This document shows positions 34,701 to 42,193 of a stretch of 64,000 bases of DNA, piece by piece. The position numbers and the translations under genes were made by a program. The notes beneath the pieces were generated by a model. That model was not told the DNA's origin and did not search any database. It worked only from the letters and a program-made list of their open reading frames with translations. The stretch is from Lachnospiraceae bacterium (GTDB lineage Bacteria > Bacillota > Clostridia > Lachnospirales > Lachnospiraceae): assembly GCA_017439675.1 (NCBI GenBank), contig JAFSIQ010000029.1, positions 17,428 through 81,427 on the forward strand, given 5' to 3'. How positions within the stretch are numbered: position 1 is the first letter of the stretch; each line of letters opens with the position of its first letter.

Positions 34701-37547
34701 AAGTGAAGTATTGCTTGGTGTTGTAGCAACACCGCCCACATTGATCACGCTTGCTGAAGCTGTATAAACGGATGTATATCCATACTCTATAGACTGACAA
34801 ACCAAACTGCTTGCAGAACTGGTTAGCTCTGCCGGCTTCTTCACTGTCACTGTACAGGTTGCAGTTGCCGATTCGCCAGATTCCATCTTCGCCACCGTTG
34901 TAGCTGTAATGGTTGCTGTACCGTTTGCTTTTGCGGTCACCACACCACTGCTATTCACCGTTGCAACAGAAGTATCACTAGACGACCAAGTAACACTTTG
35001 AGACGCATCCTCCGGAGCAACTGTTGCCACAAGAGTAAATGTTTCCCCTACCACCAATTCCTGAGAGGCGGCATCAAGGGTAACGCCAGTTGGCTTGGTT
35101 GCATTTTCTTCCCCTGCTAAAGTAAAGTTACTTCCACCATAGAAATCCGCATGAATCGTCTGATTTGTAAACCCTGCATCTGTAGAATCCTTATTTAACA
35201 AATATAATGCTGCTGCAGAACCTACCAAGCATGCATTGTAATCTAATGCAACCTCATTGGAAACCGCATCATTCACTGCATCATTATAAGTAGAAAAATC
35301 ACTCCTTGTCGGTCCACCACACAACGCTCCGTAAAGCGTATATTTCTGCGTAGCATTGTTATTAAAATCCGTCCATCCAGAATAGCCGGATGCAGCTCTA
35401 TGATGTGGCTTGGTCGGTGAGTTGGTGTTATAACCACATACCAAATTCTTCCCGATAGAATTATTACCTAAAATCTGACTCATCTGATAACGACACCAAG
35501 AACCATACGTGTTGGTTCCTGCATGCTTGTCACTTACCATCATCATAAACTGCACATTACAGTTTACACGAGCAGAGCCCCAACTGTCACCACAATAGTA
35601 TCCACTAGAGCTATTATTCGCTGTTGTATTAAACCAATTCCGAATAGTGTTTGTGTGGGATGTTTTGTTGCCACTGCTATCTGGTGCATAAAATACCGCT
35701 GCCTGATATGCGTTCTCCCAACCATATGGTTTTTCAATGTTACCATTATTCGCATCATTCGATGTATATTCTGTAGCATAGGAGGAATCATTGGTGGCTA
35801 TATAGAGCAATGCTGCTGCAAGACAATACTCATCCTGCCATCCGCCCCAACCAGAATGATAAAACCCACCTTGATAATCTGCTTCTGCTTTTGAGTTATT
35901 CTTTGCAAATGCAAACAATGCTTTTGCGTATTTTAAATCCTCTTCATTACCAAAATTCAAATAATTAAGAGTCAGTGCAGCAGCCGTACCTCCGACAATA
36001 TCCGTTGCTGGATTCGAAGATGTTGCCACTAAAGTATAGGTACGCTCCGTAGCACTCTCATCTTCCACCTCAGGTGCAACCCAGCTTGCATGATCCTTGT
36101 CACCATGACCAACCTGATAGCAAAATGCTTCCGCCTGCGTACCTGCTGCATTCAACACTGTACAACTCTTTACATATGTACAATAATAATCCGTAATCGT
36201 CTTTAAATGATTCTTCTGTCCAAGCTCATCAAACGCCTGTCCAAATTCGTAATAACTCATTCCCAGTGCAGTCATAGCCTGTGACATTGGCAAACCAAAT
36301 TTCACATGGTCTCCTGCGTCATGATATCCGCCGACCGCAGAGTATTCTGTTCCATTGTAGGTAAACTTATCATTTACATGACAATCTCCTCTCCATCCGT
36401 TATATAAATCCTTGGAATAAAGTGAGGTCTCGCTTACCTGATCACCACACATATTGGCATCATAAAAATAGAGAGAATGCTGTAGCAGTTTTGCAAAATT
36501 GTAATCTAAAGATGTATCAATGGTTCCAATGTTACTACCATCAAAAACTTCACCACTACTAGAATTTCCACTAGAAGAACTACCCGATGGTTGCGTTCCG
36601 GCAGAAATCACAGAATCAAATGCACCCGTACTGCCAGAACCCGTTTTATAATATACAACCGCCTCATTAGTGGACAATGCCGACGAACCACTATACTGAA
36701 TCTTATAGCTTTCCCCACTCAAGGTTCCACCAGAGGATATGGTTTCACCAGAATTAGATGTTACATAGATATAACTATCGTCATAAGACCACTTTACCTT
36801 TGCCCAGCTTCCGTCCCACGCACTGGAGCTTGTAATACCTGTTACTGGAATCATCACAATCCAATCACTGATGGTTTCTGACAATCCATTGCTAACTGCA
36901 ATCTCATACTGATAATAATCATAAGACTGACTTGTCTGTGTCACCGTAGCAGTCACTTTATCCGATGTAGAACCAATAGTAGATGGATCTGTTGCTGTAT
37001 CATCCACACTTGGTGCCTCTGTAGAACTACCTACATTGTATGTCAACACAATAGTTGCGCCTTCCAAAATATTAGCCCGACACTGCGCACCCATTCCTGT
37101 TACAGTAGAACCTGATGCCACTTCCGCAGTTGACCAAGTACTTCCATCCTCTCCTGTACCCTTATATGTACCTAACACCACACTGCCCGTACTATAATCA
37201 TAGGTTGCACCATTCCAACCACTATTCCAATACGCATTCGAATTAGGAGTAATCTTCACTTCCCAATCGCTAATTGTAGTGCCTGTATTGTTATGTAATG
37301 TAAATTCATATTTGTACAAATCCACCGCCGGAGAACCTGTTCCCCACACATTAGCTGCAAACTCTAACTCACTAATATAAGATACATATACCCCACTGTC
37401 GGTTGCCGTAATCACATCCGTACCTGACACGGTAATCGTTTCCGCAGCTTCCACTTTTCTTGACGGAACCATCACAAGGCTTAATACCATAACAAATGTC
37501 AACAGCCATGCGCTTATTCTTTTTCCAAATCCCTTCTTATTCTTCAT
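31791..37547 (-). CDS. Very large secreted GH9 cellulase with carbohydrate-binding and Ig-like modules
   Basis: 1918 residues, probably an endo-beta-1,4-glucanase acting on cellulose outside the cell. Order: signal peptide (1-35); two CBM2-like modules (about 36-172 and 195-310; SDWEVKITPNSNAYWNSGWN); Ser/Gly linker; GH9 catalytic domain (about 345-790) with GGYHDAGDHVKFG near 405-417, PHHRAASGYSGW near 716 and NEVALDYNA near 764 (catalytic Glu). Then a BIG2 domain (about 815-885), MBG-like repeats (about 1010-1280), an Fn3-like part, a beta-helix-like region resembling Cthe_2159 carbohydrate-binding proteins (about 1440-1600), and three C-terminal BIG2 domains (about 1660-1918). No dockerin or sortase motif was seen. 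The second ATG (37547) has better spacing to GGAGG. The CAP-protein gene ends 10 bases upstream, so the two are an operon. Confidence 0.88.
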   Translation of the reverse strand: MKNKKGFGKRISAWLLTFVMVLSLVMVPSRKVEAAETITVSGTDVITATDSGVYVSYISELEFAANVWGTGSPAVDLYKYEFTLHNNTGTTISDWEVKITPNSNAYWNSGWNGATYDYSTGSVVLGTYKGTGEDGSTWSTAEVASGSTVTGMGAQCRANILEGATIVLTYNVGSSTEAPSVDDTATDPSTIGSTSDKVTATVTQTSQSYDYYQYEIAVSNGLSETISDWIVMIPVTGITSSSAWDGSWAKVKWSYDDSYIYVTSNSGETISSGGTLSGESYKIQYSGSSALSTNEAVVYYKTGSGSTGAFDSVISAGTQPSGSSSSGNSSSGEVFDGSNIGTIDTSLDYNFAKLLQHSLYFYDANMCGDQVSETSLYSKDLYNGWRGDCHVNDKFTYNGTEYSAVGGYHDAGDHVKFGLPMSQAMTALGMSYYEFGQAFDELGQKNHLKTITDYYCTYVKSCTVLNAAGTQAEAFCYQVGHGDKDHASWVAPEVEDESATERTYTLVATSSNPATDIVGGTAAALTLNYLNFGNEEDLKYAKALFAFAKNNSKAEADYQGGFYHSGWGGWQDEYCLAAALLYIATNDSSYATEYTSNDANNGNIEKPYGWENAYQAAVFYAPDSSGNKTSHTNTIRNWFNTTANNSSSGYYCGDSWGSARVNCNVQFMMMVSDKHAGTNTYGSWCRYQMSQILGNNSIGKNLVCGYNTNSPTKPHHRAASGYSGWTDFNNNATQKYTLYGALCGGPTRSDFSTYNDAVNDAVSNEVALDYNACLVGSAAALYLLNKDSTDAGFTNQTIHADFYGGSNFTLAGEENATKPTGVTLDAASQELVVGETFTLVATVAPEDASQSVTWSSSDTSVATVNSSGVVTAKANGTATITATTVAKMESGESATATCTVTVKKPAELTSSASSLVCQSIEYGYTSVYTASASVINVGGVATTPSNTSLESGMYFEIVSMPTGVSISPTGASTISVKPKTGLAAGTYTDKVIIAYSGKTLTIPVSVTVTKKPIVVKANDAEMTYGEAVPTLSVDSSYEDSLVVGDTLSYQVTTTATTLSDAGTYPISLTVTSNANYEITTQNGTLTIHPKAVSQVNFPTAAALTVGQTLADSVLTGGSTEYGSFAWKNSSMAPSRGTSSYDVVLTLSDNAIKNYSFTSIDGYNSSTGTITREVSINVNREGLEVVFPTATDITYGQALKESSFVGGQVKIGNDTYPAEDYGTFTWENADYVPTESEIGTIQKYVIFTWSDASKTQYGLEDDEMTSKEMVTIKVNKQTNANVPATPVLASRTANRITVNEINGVEYSKDGVNWQTSGTFAGLSAFTSYKIYARYKETTTQYASATCSTPLQVYTLVINPYTVDVSKLSGSEVDAYVDALRVNGSSEPTVAYADNVLTLQTANATYTLVGINENLKVCVPNDSTTIQVVGTSTVSSIVSSTTGDVKITGNGTLKADYIEIKGTITINGPTLVVEATGTGKAAISAGSIVIEESKVTATGDSGNPAMKADTITIISSEVIATGGAGAAAIEATEGIAIENADVKVNAGAGSTDKAIVSDNIILKGENNITTDGGMENLYSSTPKDENGNIIATYTVVFLEEDGTTTIDSMECYAGSAIVLPELEDVKGCVVRWKEKSTGNLYQGGISYTVKGDVTFTVNVTKIKVTHITLDSTAETLEVGDGVALAETVLPANAYDASVTWSSSNTAVATVDAEGAVTAVAEGTAIITATANDGSGVSATCTITVVNGDIAVEQIKITGDTKKVAPGKKIKLTAMVYPENATNQNVEWKVSNSKYASVNSKGVVTTKKAGKGKKVTVTAYSQEDNSIVATYKISIMKNAVKKIKLSAKTTTLKKGKSVTIKAKFTPAKGISKELTWSTSNKKVATVNAKGKVTAKKKGTVKITAKAKDGSGKKATIKIKVK

Positions 37548-37559
37548 CATTTCCTCCCT

Positions 37560-38429
37560 CTACTTTGTCTTTTTGCTTATTCTATTCCATTTGCTATACT
37601 TCTTAACTGTATTTCCTTCACTGTCCGTACTATTGACATACGCACGAATTCGCACATAATAACGCTTTTTCGACTTCAACTTCACACCATTATATTTCTT
37701 AATTACCTTCTTGGTTGTATTCTTTCCAATTGTAAAACTTCTCTTCTTACTAAATGACTTCGTAGTAGATATCTGTAATTGGTATCCGTCTACACTGGTC
37801 TTTTTCTTCCATTTCAATGTCAGTTTATTCTTTCCAGCCGTGGCTGTAAATCCAGAAACCTTAGAACCTACCGGATTGACTAGCTTTGTTTCCACACCAC
37901 TAGTCAAGGAAACCTTATAGGTTTTCTTCACATTCGCCGGTTGGCTCACTGAATCTGCTTTACAGCAACCAAAACACTGTACCCAGTAAAGAACTCCATT
38001 CATCTGAAAACAACCCACTCCTATGGAATTAAATTCACTAGTCATAATATTGGTTTTGTGTCCACCAGAACCCATCCATCCTGACATCACGTCCGCTGCA
38101 GAACCATAACCATAGGCAATATTCTCCGCATACATCTTATCGCAAGCAGTAAAGCAACGTTCTCCGTTCGGTCTCAAATGATTATATTCCACCGTCAACT
38201 CAGCTGCCCGAAGCATCGCCGCTGCCAACAAGTCCTTGTCCATAGTAAGTTTCCCAAGCCCCTGATTGGTTCGTTTCTGATTCACAATTTTCAAAACCTC
38301 ATACGCTTCATCGTACATGCAAGTACCTGACACTGTTTCCGTACTAGCAGCCTCAACAGGTCTTGCGCACAAAATCGCAAACAGACAGATTGCAAATCCC
38401 AACATTAAATTTCTCCACCTACATTTCAT
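37560..38429 (-). CDS. Secreted CAP/SCP-domain protein with a C-terminal Fn3-like domain
   Basis: 289 residues: signal peptide (about 1-27), CAP domain (about 40-160) and Fn3-like domain (about 188-285, NKLTLKWKKKTSVDGYQLQI, then KKRYYVRIRAYV). CAP features include LKIVNQKRTNQGLGKLTMD, the EN-type motif YAENIAYGYGSAADVMSGWM, GGHKTNIMTSEFNSIGVGC and extra Cys residues. Bacterial CAP proteins are extracellular; their activity is mostly unknown. It is the first gene of an operon with the GH9 cellulase, so a role in surface or substrate attachment is plausible but unproven. Confidence 0.85.
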   Translation of the reverse strand: MKCRWRNLMLGFAICLFAILCARPVEAASTETVSGTCMYDEAYEVLKIVNQKRTNQGLGKLTMDKDLLAAAMLRAAELTVEYNHLRPNGERCFTACDKMYAENIAYGYGSAADVMSGWMGSGGHKTNIMTSEFNSIGVGCFQMNGVLYWVQCFGCCKADSVSQPANVKKTYKVSLTSGVETKLVNPVGSKVSGFTATAGKNKLTLKWKKKTSVDGYQLQISTTKSFSKKRSFTIGKNTTKKVIKKYNGVKLKSKKRYYVRIRAYVNSTDSEGNTVKKYSKWNRISKKTK

Positions 38430-38504
38430 ATAAGAACCCCCTTATCTCATGGTTTTTTCGACCTAATAACATACCTTATATTATAGCATTTCAAAAGAGC
38501 TGTA

Positions 38505-38566
38505 GCAAGCATTTCCATGCACATCGCAAGCACTGCTTGCTCAGTGATGGACGTTCGCCATATGAA
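38505..38566. repeat. Intergenic repeat, copy A
   Basis: About 62 bases beginning GCAAGCATTTCCATGCACAT. It matches 38614-38676, including the shared CTTGCTCAGTGATGGACGTT segment. It holds a GCAAGC-N4-GCTTGC hairpin. Confidence 0.75.
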
Positions 38567-38613
38567 TGCGCTGATGCGCCTTCCTAATATAAGAAGAAGG
38601 CAGGCTCTGAAAT

Positions 38614-38676
38614 GCAAGCATTAACCATCCACATCGCAAGCTCCGCTTGCTCAGTGATGGACGTTCGCAGAATGAA
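38614..38676. repeat. Intergenic repeat, copy B
   Basis: Direct repeat of 38505-38566, spaced 109 bases apart, same orientation. In the hairpin the loop changes (CACTG to CTCCG) while both stem arms stay paired. Related sequence is seen in complement near 63890-63915. Confidence 0.75.
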
Positions 38677-38695
38677 ACCAGCAAGCTGTCTTCAC

Positions 38696-38757
38696 GACGC
38701 AAGAAAAAAACGCATCCTTGAATGCAAGCATTCCGGAATGCGTTTCTTTCTTGCGTC
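38696..38757. repeat. Long inverted repeat next to the tRNA gene
   Basis: GACGCAAGAAA and TTTCTTGCGTC pair perfectly over 11 bases, with an inner ACGCAT/ATGCGT stem. There is no clear T-run on either side. It adjoins copy B of the 62-base repeat; together they fill the gap between the CAP gene and tRNA-Lys. Confidence 0.65.
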
Positions 38758-38779
38758 GCAAAACAACTTCGTCGTTTCG

Positions 38780-38801
38780 CTCTGCTCACTGTTAACACAA
38801 A
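38780..38801. repeat. Terminator-distal repeat, copy 3
   Basis: CTCTGCTCACTGTTAACACA followed by AA is a diverged relative of the repeats at 496-521 and 20425-20450. It again directly follows the T-run of a minus-strand terminator. Confidence 0.45.
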
Positions 38802-38803
38802 AA

Positions 38804-38839
38804 GAACCAACCCAATGTTCTGAGACATCAAATCAGTTC
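38804..38839 (-). terminator. Terminator of tRNA-Lys
   Basis: GAACTGATTTGA pairs over 12 positions (half of them G-U) with TTGGGTTGGTTC and is followed on the minus strand by TTTTTGTG, 11 bases after the tRNA 3' end. Confidence 0.6.
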
Positions 38840-38849
38840 CTTCGCTAAG

Positions 38850-38922
38850 TGGGCCGCCGGGGGCTCGAACCCCGCACACCCTGATTAAGAGTCAGGTGCT
38901 CTACCAAATGAGCTAGCGGCCC
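38850..38922 (-). tRNA. tRNA-Lys (anticodon CUU)
   Basis: 73 bases fold into a full cloverleaf: acceptor GGGCCGC/GCGGCCC with discriminator A, D-arm GCTC...GAGC, anticodon stem CCTGA/TCAGG with loop CTCTTAA (anticodon CTT), and T-arm GCGGG-GTTCGAG-CCCCC-like. CCA is not encoded. It decodes AAG. The gene is isolated, bordered on its 3' side by dispersed repeats. Confidence 0.95.
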
Positions 38923-39172
38923 TTATTCAGTTCGTTGTTCTCTCAACAACATTGATGATTATATATGATGCACAGACAAAATGCAAGTACTTTTTTAATA
39001 TTTTTTCAAAAAAATTTCATAACTCTTAAAAAACCTTTATATTCAATGGCTTTCACCCACATTTCATATACCTTTTTTATATTTTTTGTGGTAATCATAC
39101 ACATTTTATATTATCATATCCATATTGTTAAAAAAACACAGAAAGGAACCCTGAAAACGGGAATATTGACAT

Positions 39173-41314
39173 ATGAAATTTATTATGAAAACAAAATTCG
39201 CTTTCATTCTCATGATTTTGTGCATTTACTGTTCTACTTTAACTACACATGCAACCGAATACGACCCTGGTGCCGGAAGGCTTTCCGGCGACGGCATTGC
39301 CGCGGATTTTTACGAAGATGCCGACACTAACAAAGAATCTTTTTCTTCGAATCCTATCAAACAGTACGGCAGTCGCAAATTAAAAAGTCCTTACACTGGC
39401 GTCAAGTACACACATAAAACTGTATTTGACGGACGAACCATTCGTCACGGCATTGACGTCAGCAAATGGCAGGGTGAGATTGATTGGGCGAAGGTGAAGG
39501 CTGCTGGCATCGACTATGCTTTTATTCAAGTTGGATTTCGTGGCTATGGTGATTCCGGCATTTTAAACGAAGCCACCAAGGACCCATATTTTGACATTAA
39601 CATGAAAAATGCTATCGCCAACGGCATCCAGGTCGGTGTATATGTATTTTCCCAAGCTACCACAGAAGCAGAAGCCATTGAGGAAGCTTCTTACATATTG
39701 GACGCTATTCACGGGTATTCTATTACCATGCCATTGGTTATGGATTTTGAATATGCATCCACCGATTACGGACTAGGCGGTCGTCTCTACAAAGCAAAGC
39801 TATCTAAGAAGAAAGCCACCGCTGTCTGTATGGCGTTTTGTAAAGAGATAGCGGCTGCTGGTTATACCCCTATGGTATATGCTAACAAAAGTATGTTGGA
39901 AGACCAGATATTTGCATCCACACTTACAGATGCCGGATATCGTATTTGGCTTGCAAACTATACAAAGAGCACAGGCTACTCTGGCACTTTCGATTTTTGG
40001 CAATATTCAGAAAAGGGAAAAGTAAGCGGAATTTACGGCGATGTTGATATGAATTTTTACTATGTTCAAGAAAATGACAACTTTGCACCACAACCAAACA
40101 GTATTTCCCTTGCTACATTTACAGAAGTTCCTGACACTATGTATACAGGAAGTGCTATCATACCACAAATGACCGTTACCCACAACGGCACCATTTTGAC
40201 ACCAAATGTAGACTACACTATTACCTACACCGACAATGTGAAGGTTGGAACGGCTACAATTACCATTCAGGGAATGGGCAATTACTGTGATACCAGAAAG
40301 ATTCGTTTTCAGATTCAGCCAAATCCAGTAAGTTCATTTAAGGCAAAGAAGCGTTCCACTAATTTCATTACCCTCTCATGGAAAAAGGATTCCAGCATCA
40401 AAGGATATGAAATCTACCGTGCAGACAAAATAAATGGTACTTTCAATCTGATAAAAACTATAAAAAAGAACTCCTCTGTGACATTGAAAAATACCGGTCT
40501 TACTGCCGGCAGATGTTACTTCTACCAAATTAGAAGCTACAAGGTAGTGGACGGCAAAACCTATTACAGCGAATTTTCACCGGTAACTCCAATCTACACA
40601 AAAACTGGATATACTAGAAATGCTTTGACAAAGACAAAGGCTGCCATCTACGACTATATTCCGGGAACGAAAACAGAAACGATTAAAATTCCAGTCAGCG
40701 ATGCTGTGACACCTGAGAAGGATACAGAGGAAGCCAACACAGAGCAGAGTACAAGCGAACAAACTACAACAGAACAGACCGCAACAGAGCAAAACAGTTC
40801 AGAACAAACGACTACAGCACAAACTACAGCAGAACAGACAAATGCAGAACAAGTTGACACAACAAACAACAACTCTGAACCAACAAACACAGAGCAAGAC
40901 AACTTGCCTCAGACAGAAGCAGAAACCACAACACAAACAGTGAGGGTTGCTTCCACGGTGCTTGCCACTACTGCAAAAAATGAAAGTTTGTCTGTCATTT
41001 ACAGCATCCGCTACAAAAAGCAAACTTGGTACTATGTAAAACACGAAACAACTGATGGCATTTATAAGGGCTATATCCGTTCTAGTGATGTCACCATTAC
41101 AAAGCTTGGCAAAATAGTAAAAACGAAACAGGTAAATGTGCGCAAGAAAGCCACCGCTTACTCAAAGAAGCTGACAACCTTAAAGCGCAACAAAAAAGTT
41201 ACCATATTAGAAACCAAGAAAAAACAGGGTGTAACATGGTACAAGGTACGCTTTAAGAAAAACGGAAAAACATACAATGGTTGGATTTCCGCACCATATA
41301 TTAAGATAATTTAA
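39173..41314 (+). CDS. Secreted GH25 lysozyme with Fn3-like and SH3-like domains
   Basis: 713 residues: signal peptide (about 1-27); GH25 muramidase domain (about 90-300) with GIDVSKWQGEIDW (Asp95), the Asp-x-Glu catalytic motif MDFEY (Asp191/Glu193) and FWQYSEKGKVSGIYGDVDMN; an Ig-like domain (about 315-385); an Fn3-like domain (about 392-475); a Thr/Glu/Gln-rich linker made of TEQTTTEQ-type repeats (about 515-580); and one or two SH3-like domains (about 590-713). It should cut the MurNAc-GlcNAc bond of peptidoglycan, in cell-wall turnover or attack on neighbours. The ribosome site before ATG 39173 is weak (GGGA, 10 bases). The gap 38923-39172 is AT-rich and shows no other gene. Confidence 0.9.
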   Translation: MKFIMKTKFAFILMILCIYCSTLTTHATEYDPGAGRLSGDGIAADFYEDADTNKESFSSNPIKQYGSRKLKSPYTGVKYTHKTVFDGRTIRHGIDVSKWQGEIDWAKVKAAGIDYAFIQVGFRGYGDSGILNEATKDPYFDINMKNAIANGIQVGVYVFSQATTEAEAIEEASYILDAIHGYSITMPLVMDFEYASTDYGLGGRLYKAKLSKKKATAVCMAFCKEIAAAGYTPMVYANKSMLEDQIFASTLTDAGYRIWLANYTKSTGYSGTFDFWQYSEKGKVSGIYGDVDMNFYYVQENDNFAPQPNSISLATFTEVPDTMYTGSAIIPQMTVTHNGTILTPNVDYTITYTDNVKVGTATITIQGMGNYCDTRKIRFQIQPNPVSSFKAKKRSTNFITLSWKKDSSIKGYEIYRADKINGTFNLIKTIKKNSSVTLKNTGLTAGRCYFYQIRSYKVVDGKTYYSEFSPVTPIYTKTGYTRNALTKTKAAIYDYIPGTKTETIKIPVSDAVTPEKDTEEANTEQSTSEQTTTEQTATEQNSSEQTTTAQTTAEQTNAEQVDTTNNNSEPTNTEQDNLPQTEAETTTQTVRVASTVLATTAKNESLSVIYSIRYKKQTWYYVKHETTDGIYKGYIRSSDVTITKLGKIVKTKQVNVRKKATAYSKKLTTLKRNKKVTILETKKKQGVTWYKVRFKKNGKTYNGWISAPYIKII

Positions 41315-41317
41315 TAG

Positions 41318-41346
41318 TTGACTTTCCAAAATGATTGTTCTACAAT
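41318..41346 (+). promoter_or_regulatory. Promoter of the thrS T-box leader
   Basis: TTGACT (41318-41323), 17 bases, TACAAT (41341-41346), starting only three bases after the lysozyme stop codon. Confidence 0.8.
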
Positions 41347-41352
41347 CTAACT

Positions 41353-41716
41353 ATGCGAAACTCTACATCAGAGTTTTCAATAAAATATGAAATGCATTGA
41401 CGAGGACAGTAGATTAAGAATCTATCTCCAGAGAGGGTTTACGATTCCCGATGGATTTGTAGCGATACATTCGCCCTAGAATTTCCATTTGGATGGAGCT
41501 GGAATATACCCACCTAGAGCTTAGTTGAAAACCACCTCCGAGCAGCCGTTAATACCGGCCGGTGACTCCGATATCGTCATAATGAAGTGTCTATGATTCT
41601 GGTTTTTGTACGGATTGTTTTCATAATGCATTACAATCTGCATAATACGGAATAATAGGAACTAGGGTGGAACCGCGATTTATCGTCCCTGGCATATTTT
41701 ATGCTGGGGACTTTTT
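41353..41716 (+). promoter_or_regulatory. T-box leader (tRNA-Thr responsive)
   Basis: The leader has the conserved T-box AGGGTGGAACCGCG (41664-41677) followed by a terminator (GTCCCTGGCAT...ATGCTGGGGAC, T5 at 41712-41716). Uncharged tRNA-Thr pairs with the specifier and with the TGG of the T-box to favour the antiterminator. An ACC triplet at 41508-41510 is a candidate Thr specifier; I did not fold the full stem I. The 5' end holds a small AAACTCT/AGAGTTT hairpin. Confidence 0.9.
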
Positions 41717-41800
41717 AATATATAAAAGTTCTGTCAAGCAGCTGTATCTCGTATAAGCTTGCTTGTTAAGAGATGTTGTTATTTGACAAACGAACAATAT

Positions 41801-41869
41801 GAGCATGTAGACCAAGAGGTCGGAATGCGAATGTTGTGTGCAATTGCGATAGTGCGTAGCACGTAGCAA
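41801..41869. repeat. Dispersed repeat, copy 1 (between T-box and small ORF)
   Basis: About 69 bases from GAGCATGTAGACC to GTAGCAA match 63932-64000 closely (shared AGGTCGGAATGCGAATG, and GTGCGT-AGCACGTAGCAA). The 3' part is a GTGCGTAGCAC hairpin. The surrounding 41717-41912 has no gene. Confidence 0.7.
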
Positions 41870-41912
41870 TTGACTTTTATACAGAATCCAACAACAAACA
41901 GGAGGTGTGATT

Positions 41913-42170
41913 ATGAATGTATTAGAAGCAGTTACTGACACATTGGATAGCACAAAAGAAGTATTAATCGATGGTGTTTGCAACATCAAAGATGCAATTG
42001 TTGATTTCTTTGACGAAGACGCCGGCATCACAAGAAAAATGCTTACACTCATCGTTATCATTGCCGCACTGGCAGGACTCATTTATGGTCTTATCATTGC
42101 GCCAAAGAAGAAAGTCATCGTAGAGACATGTAGTTGTAATGACGACTGGGATGACGAGGATTGGGATTAA
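41913..42170 (+). CDS. Small membrane protein between the T-box and thrS
   Basis: 85 residues starting MNVLEAVTDTLDS: an amphipathic N-terminal part (1-45, acidic), one membrane helix (about 47-66, LTLIVIIAALAGLIYGLII), a short basic stop-transfer APKKK and a very acidic end with a Cys pair (CSCNDDWDDEDWD). ATG 41913 has GGAGGT six bases upstream. It ends 23 bases before the thrS start, so both are read from the same mRNA and probably under T-box control. No family is recognised. Confidence 0.65.
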   Translation: MNVLEAVTDTLDSTKEVLIDGVCNIKDAIVDFFDEDAGITRKMLTLIVIIAALAGLIYGLIIAPKKKVIVETCSCNDDWDDEDWD

Positions 42171-42193
42171 AAAACAAACAAGGAGAATATATC

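Noticed and set aside
38505-38676. CRISPR array
   Set aside because: Only two direct copies of about 62 bases, each with an internal hairpin, no regular spacers and no cas genes in the window.
38541-38879. 112-codon minus-strand frame across the repeats and tRNA-Lys
   Set aside because: It runs through the tRNA gene and its terminator and through two non-coding direct repeats; no credible start.
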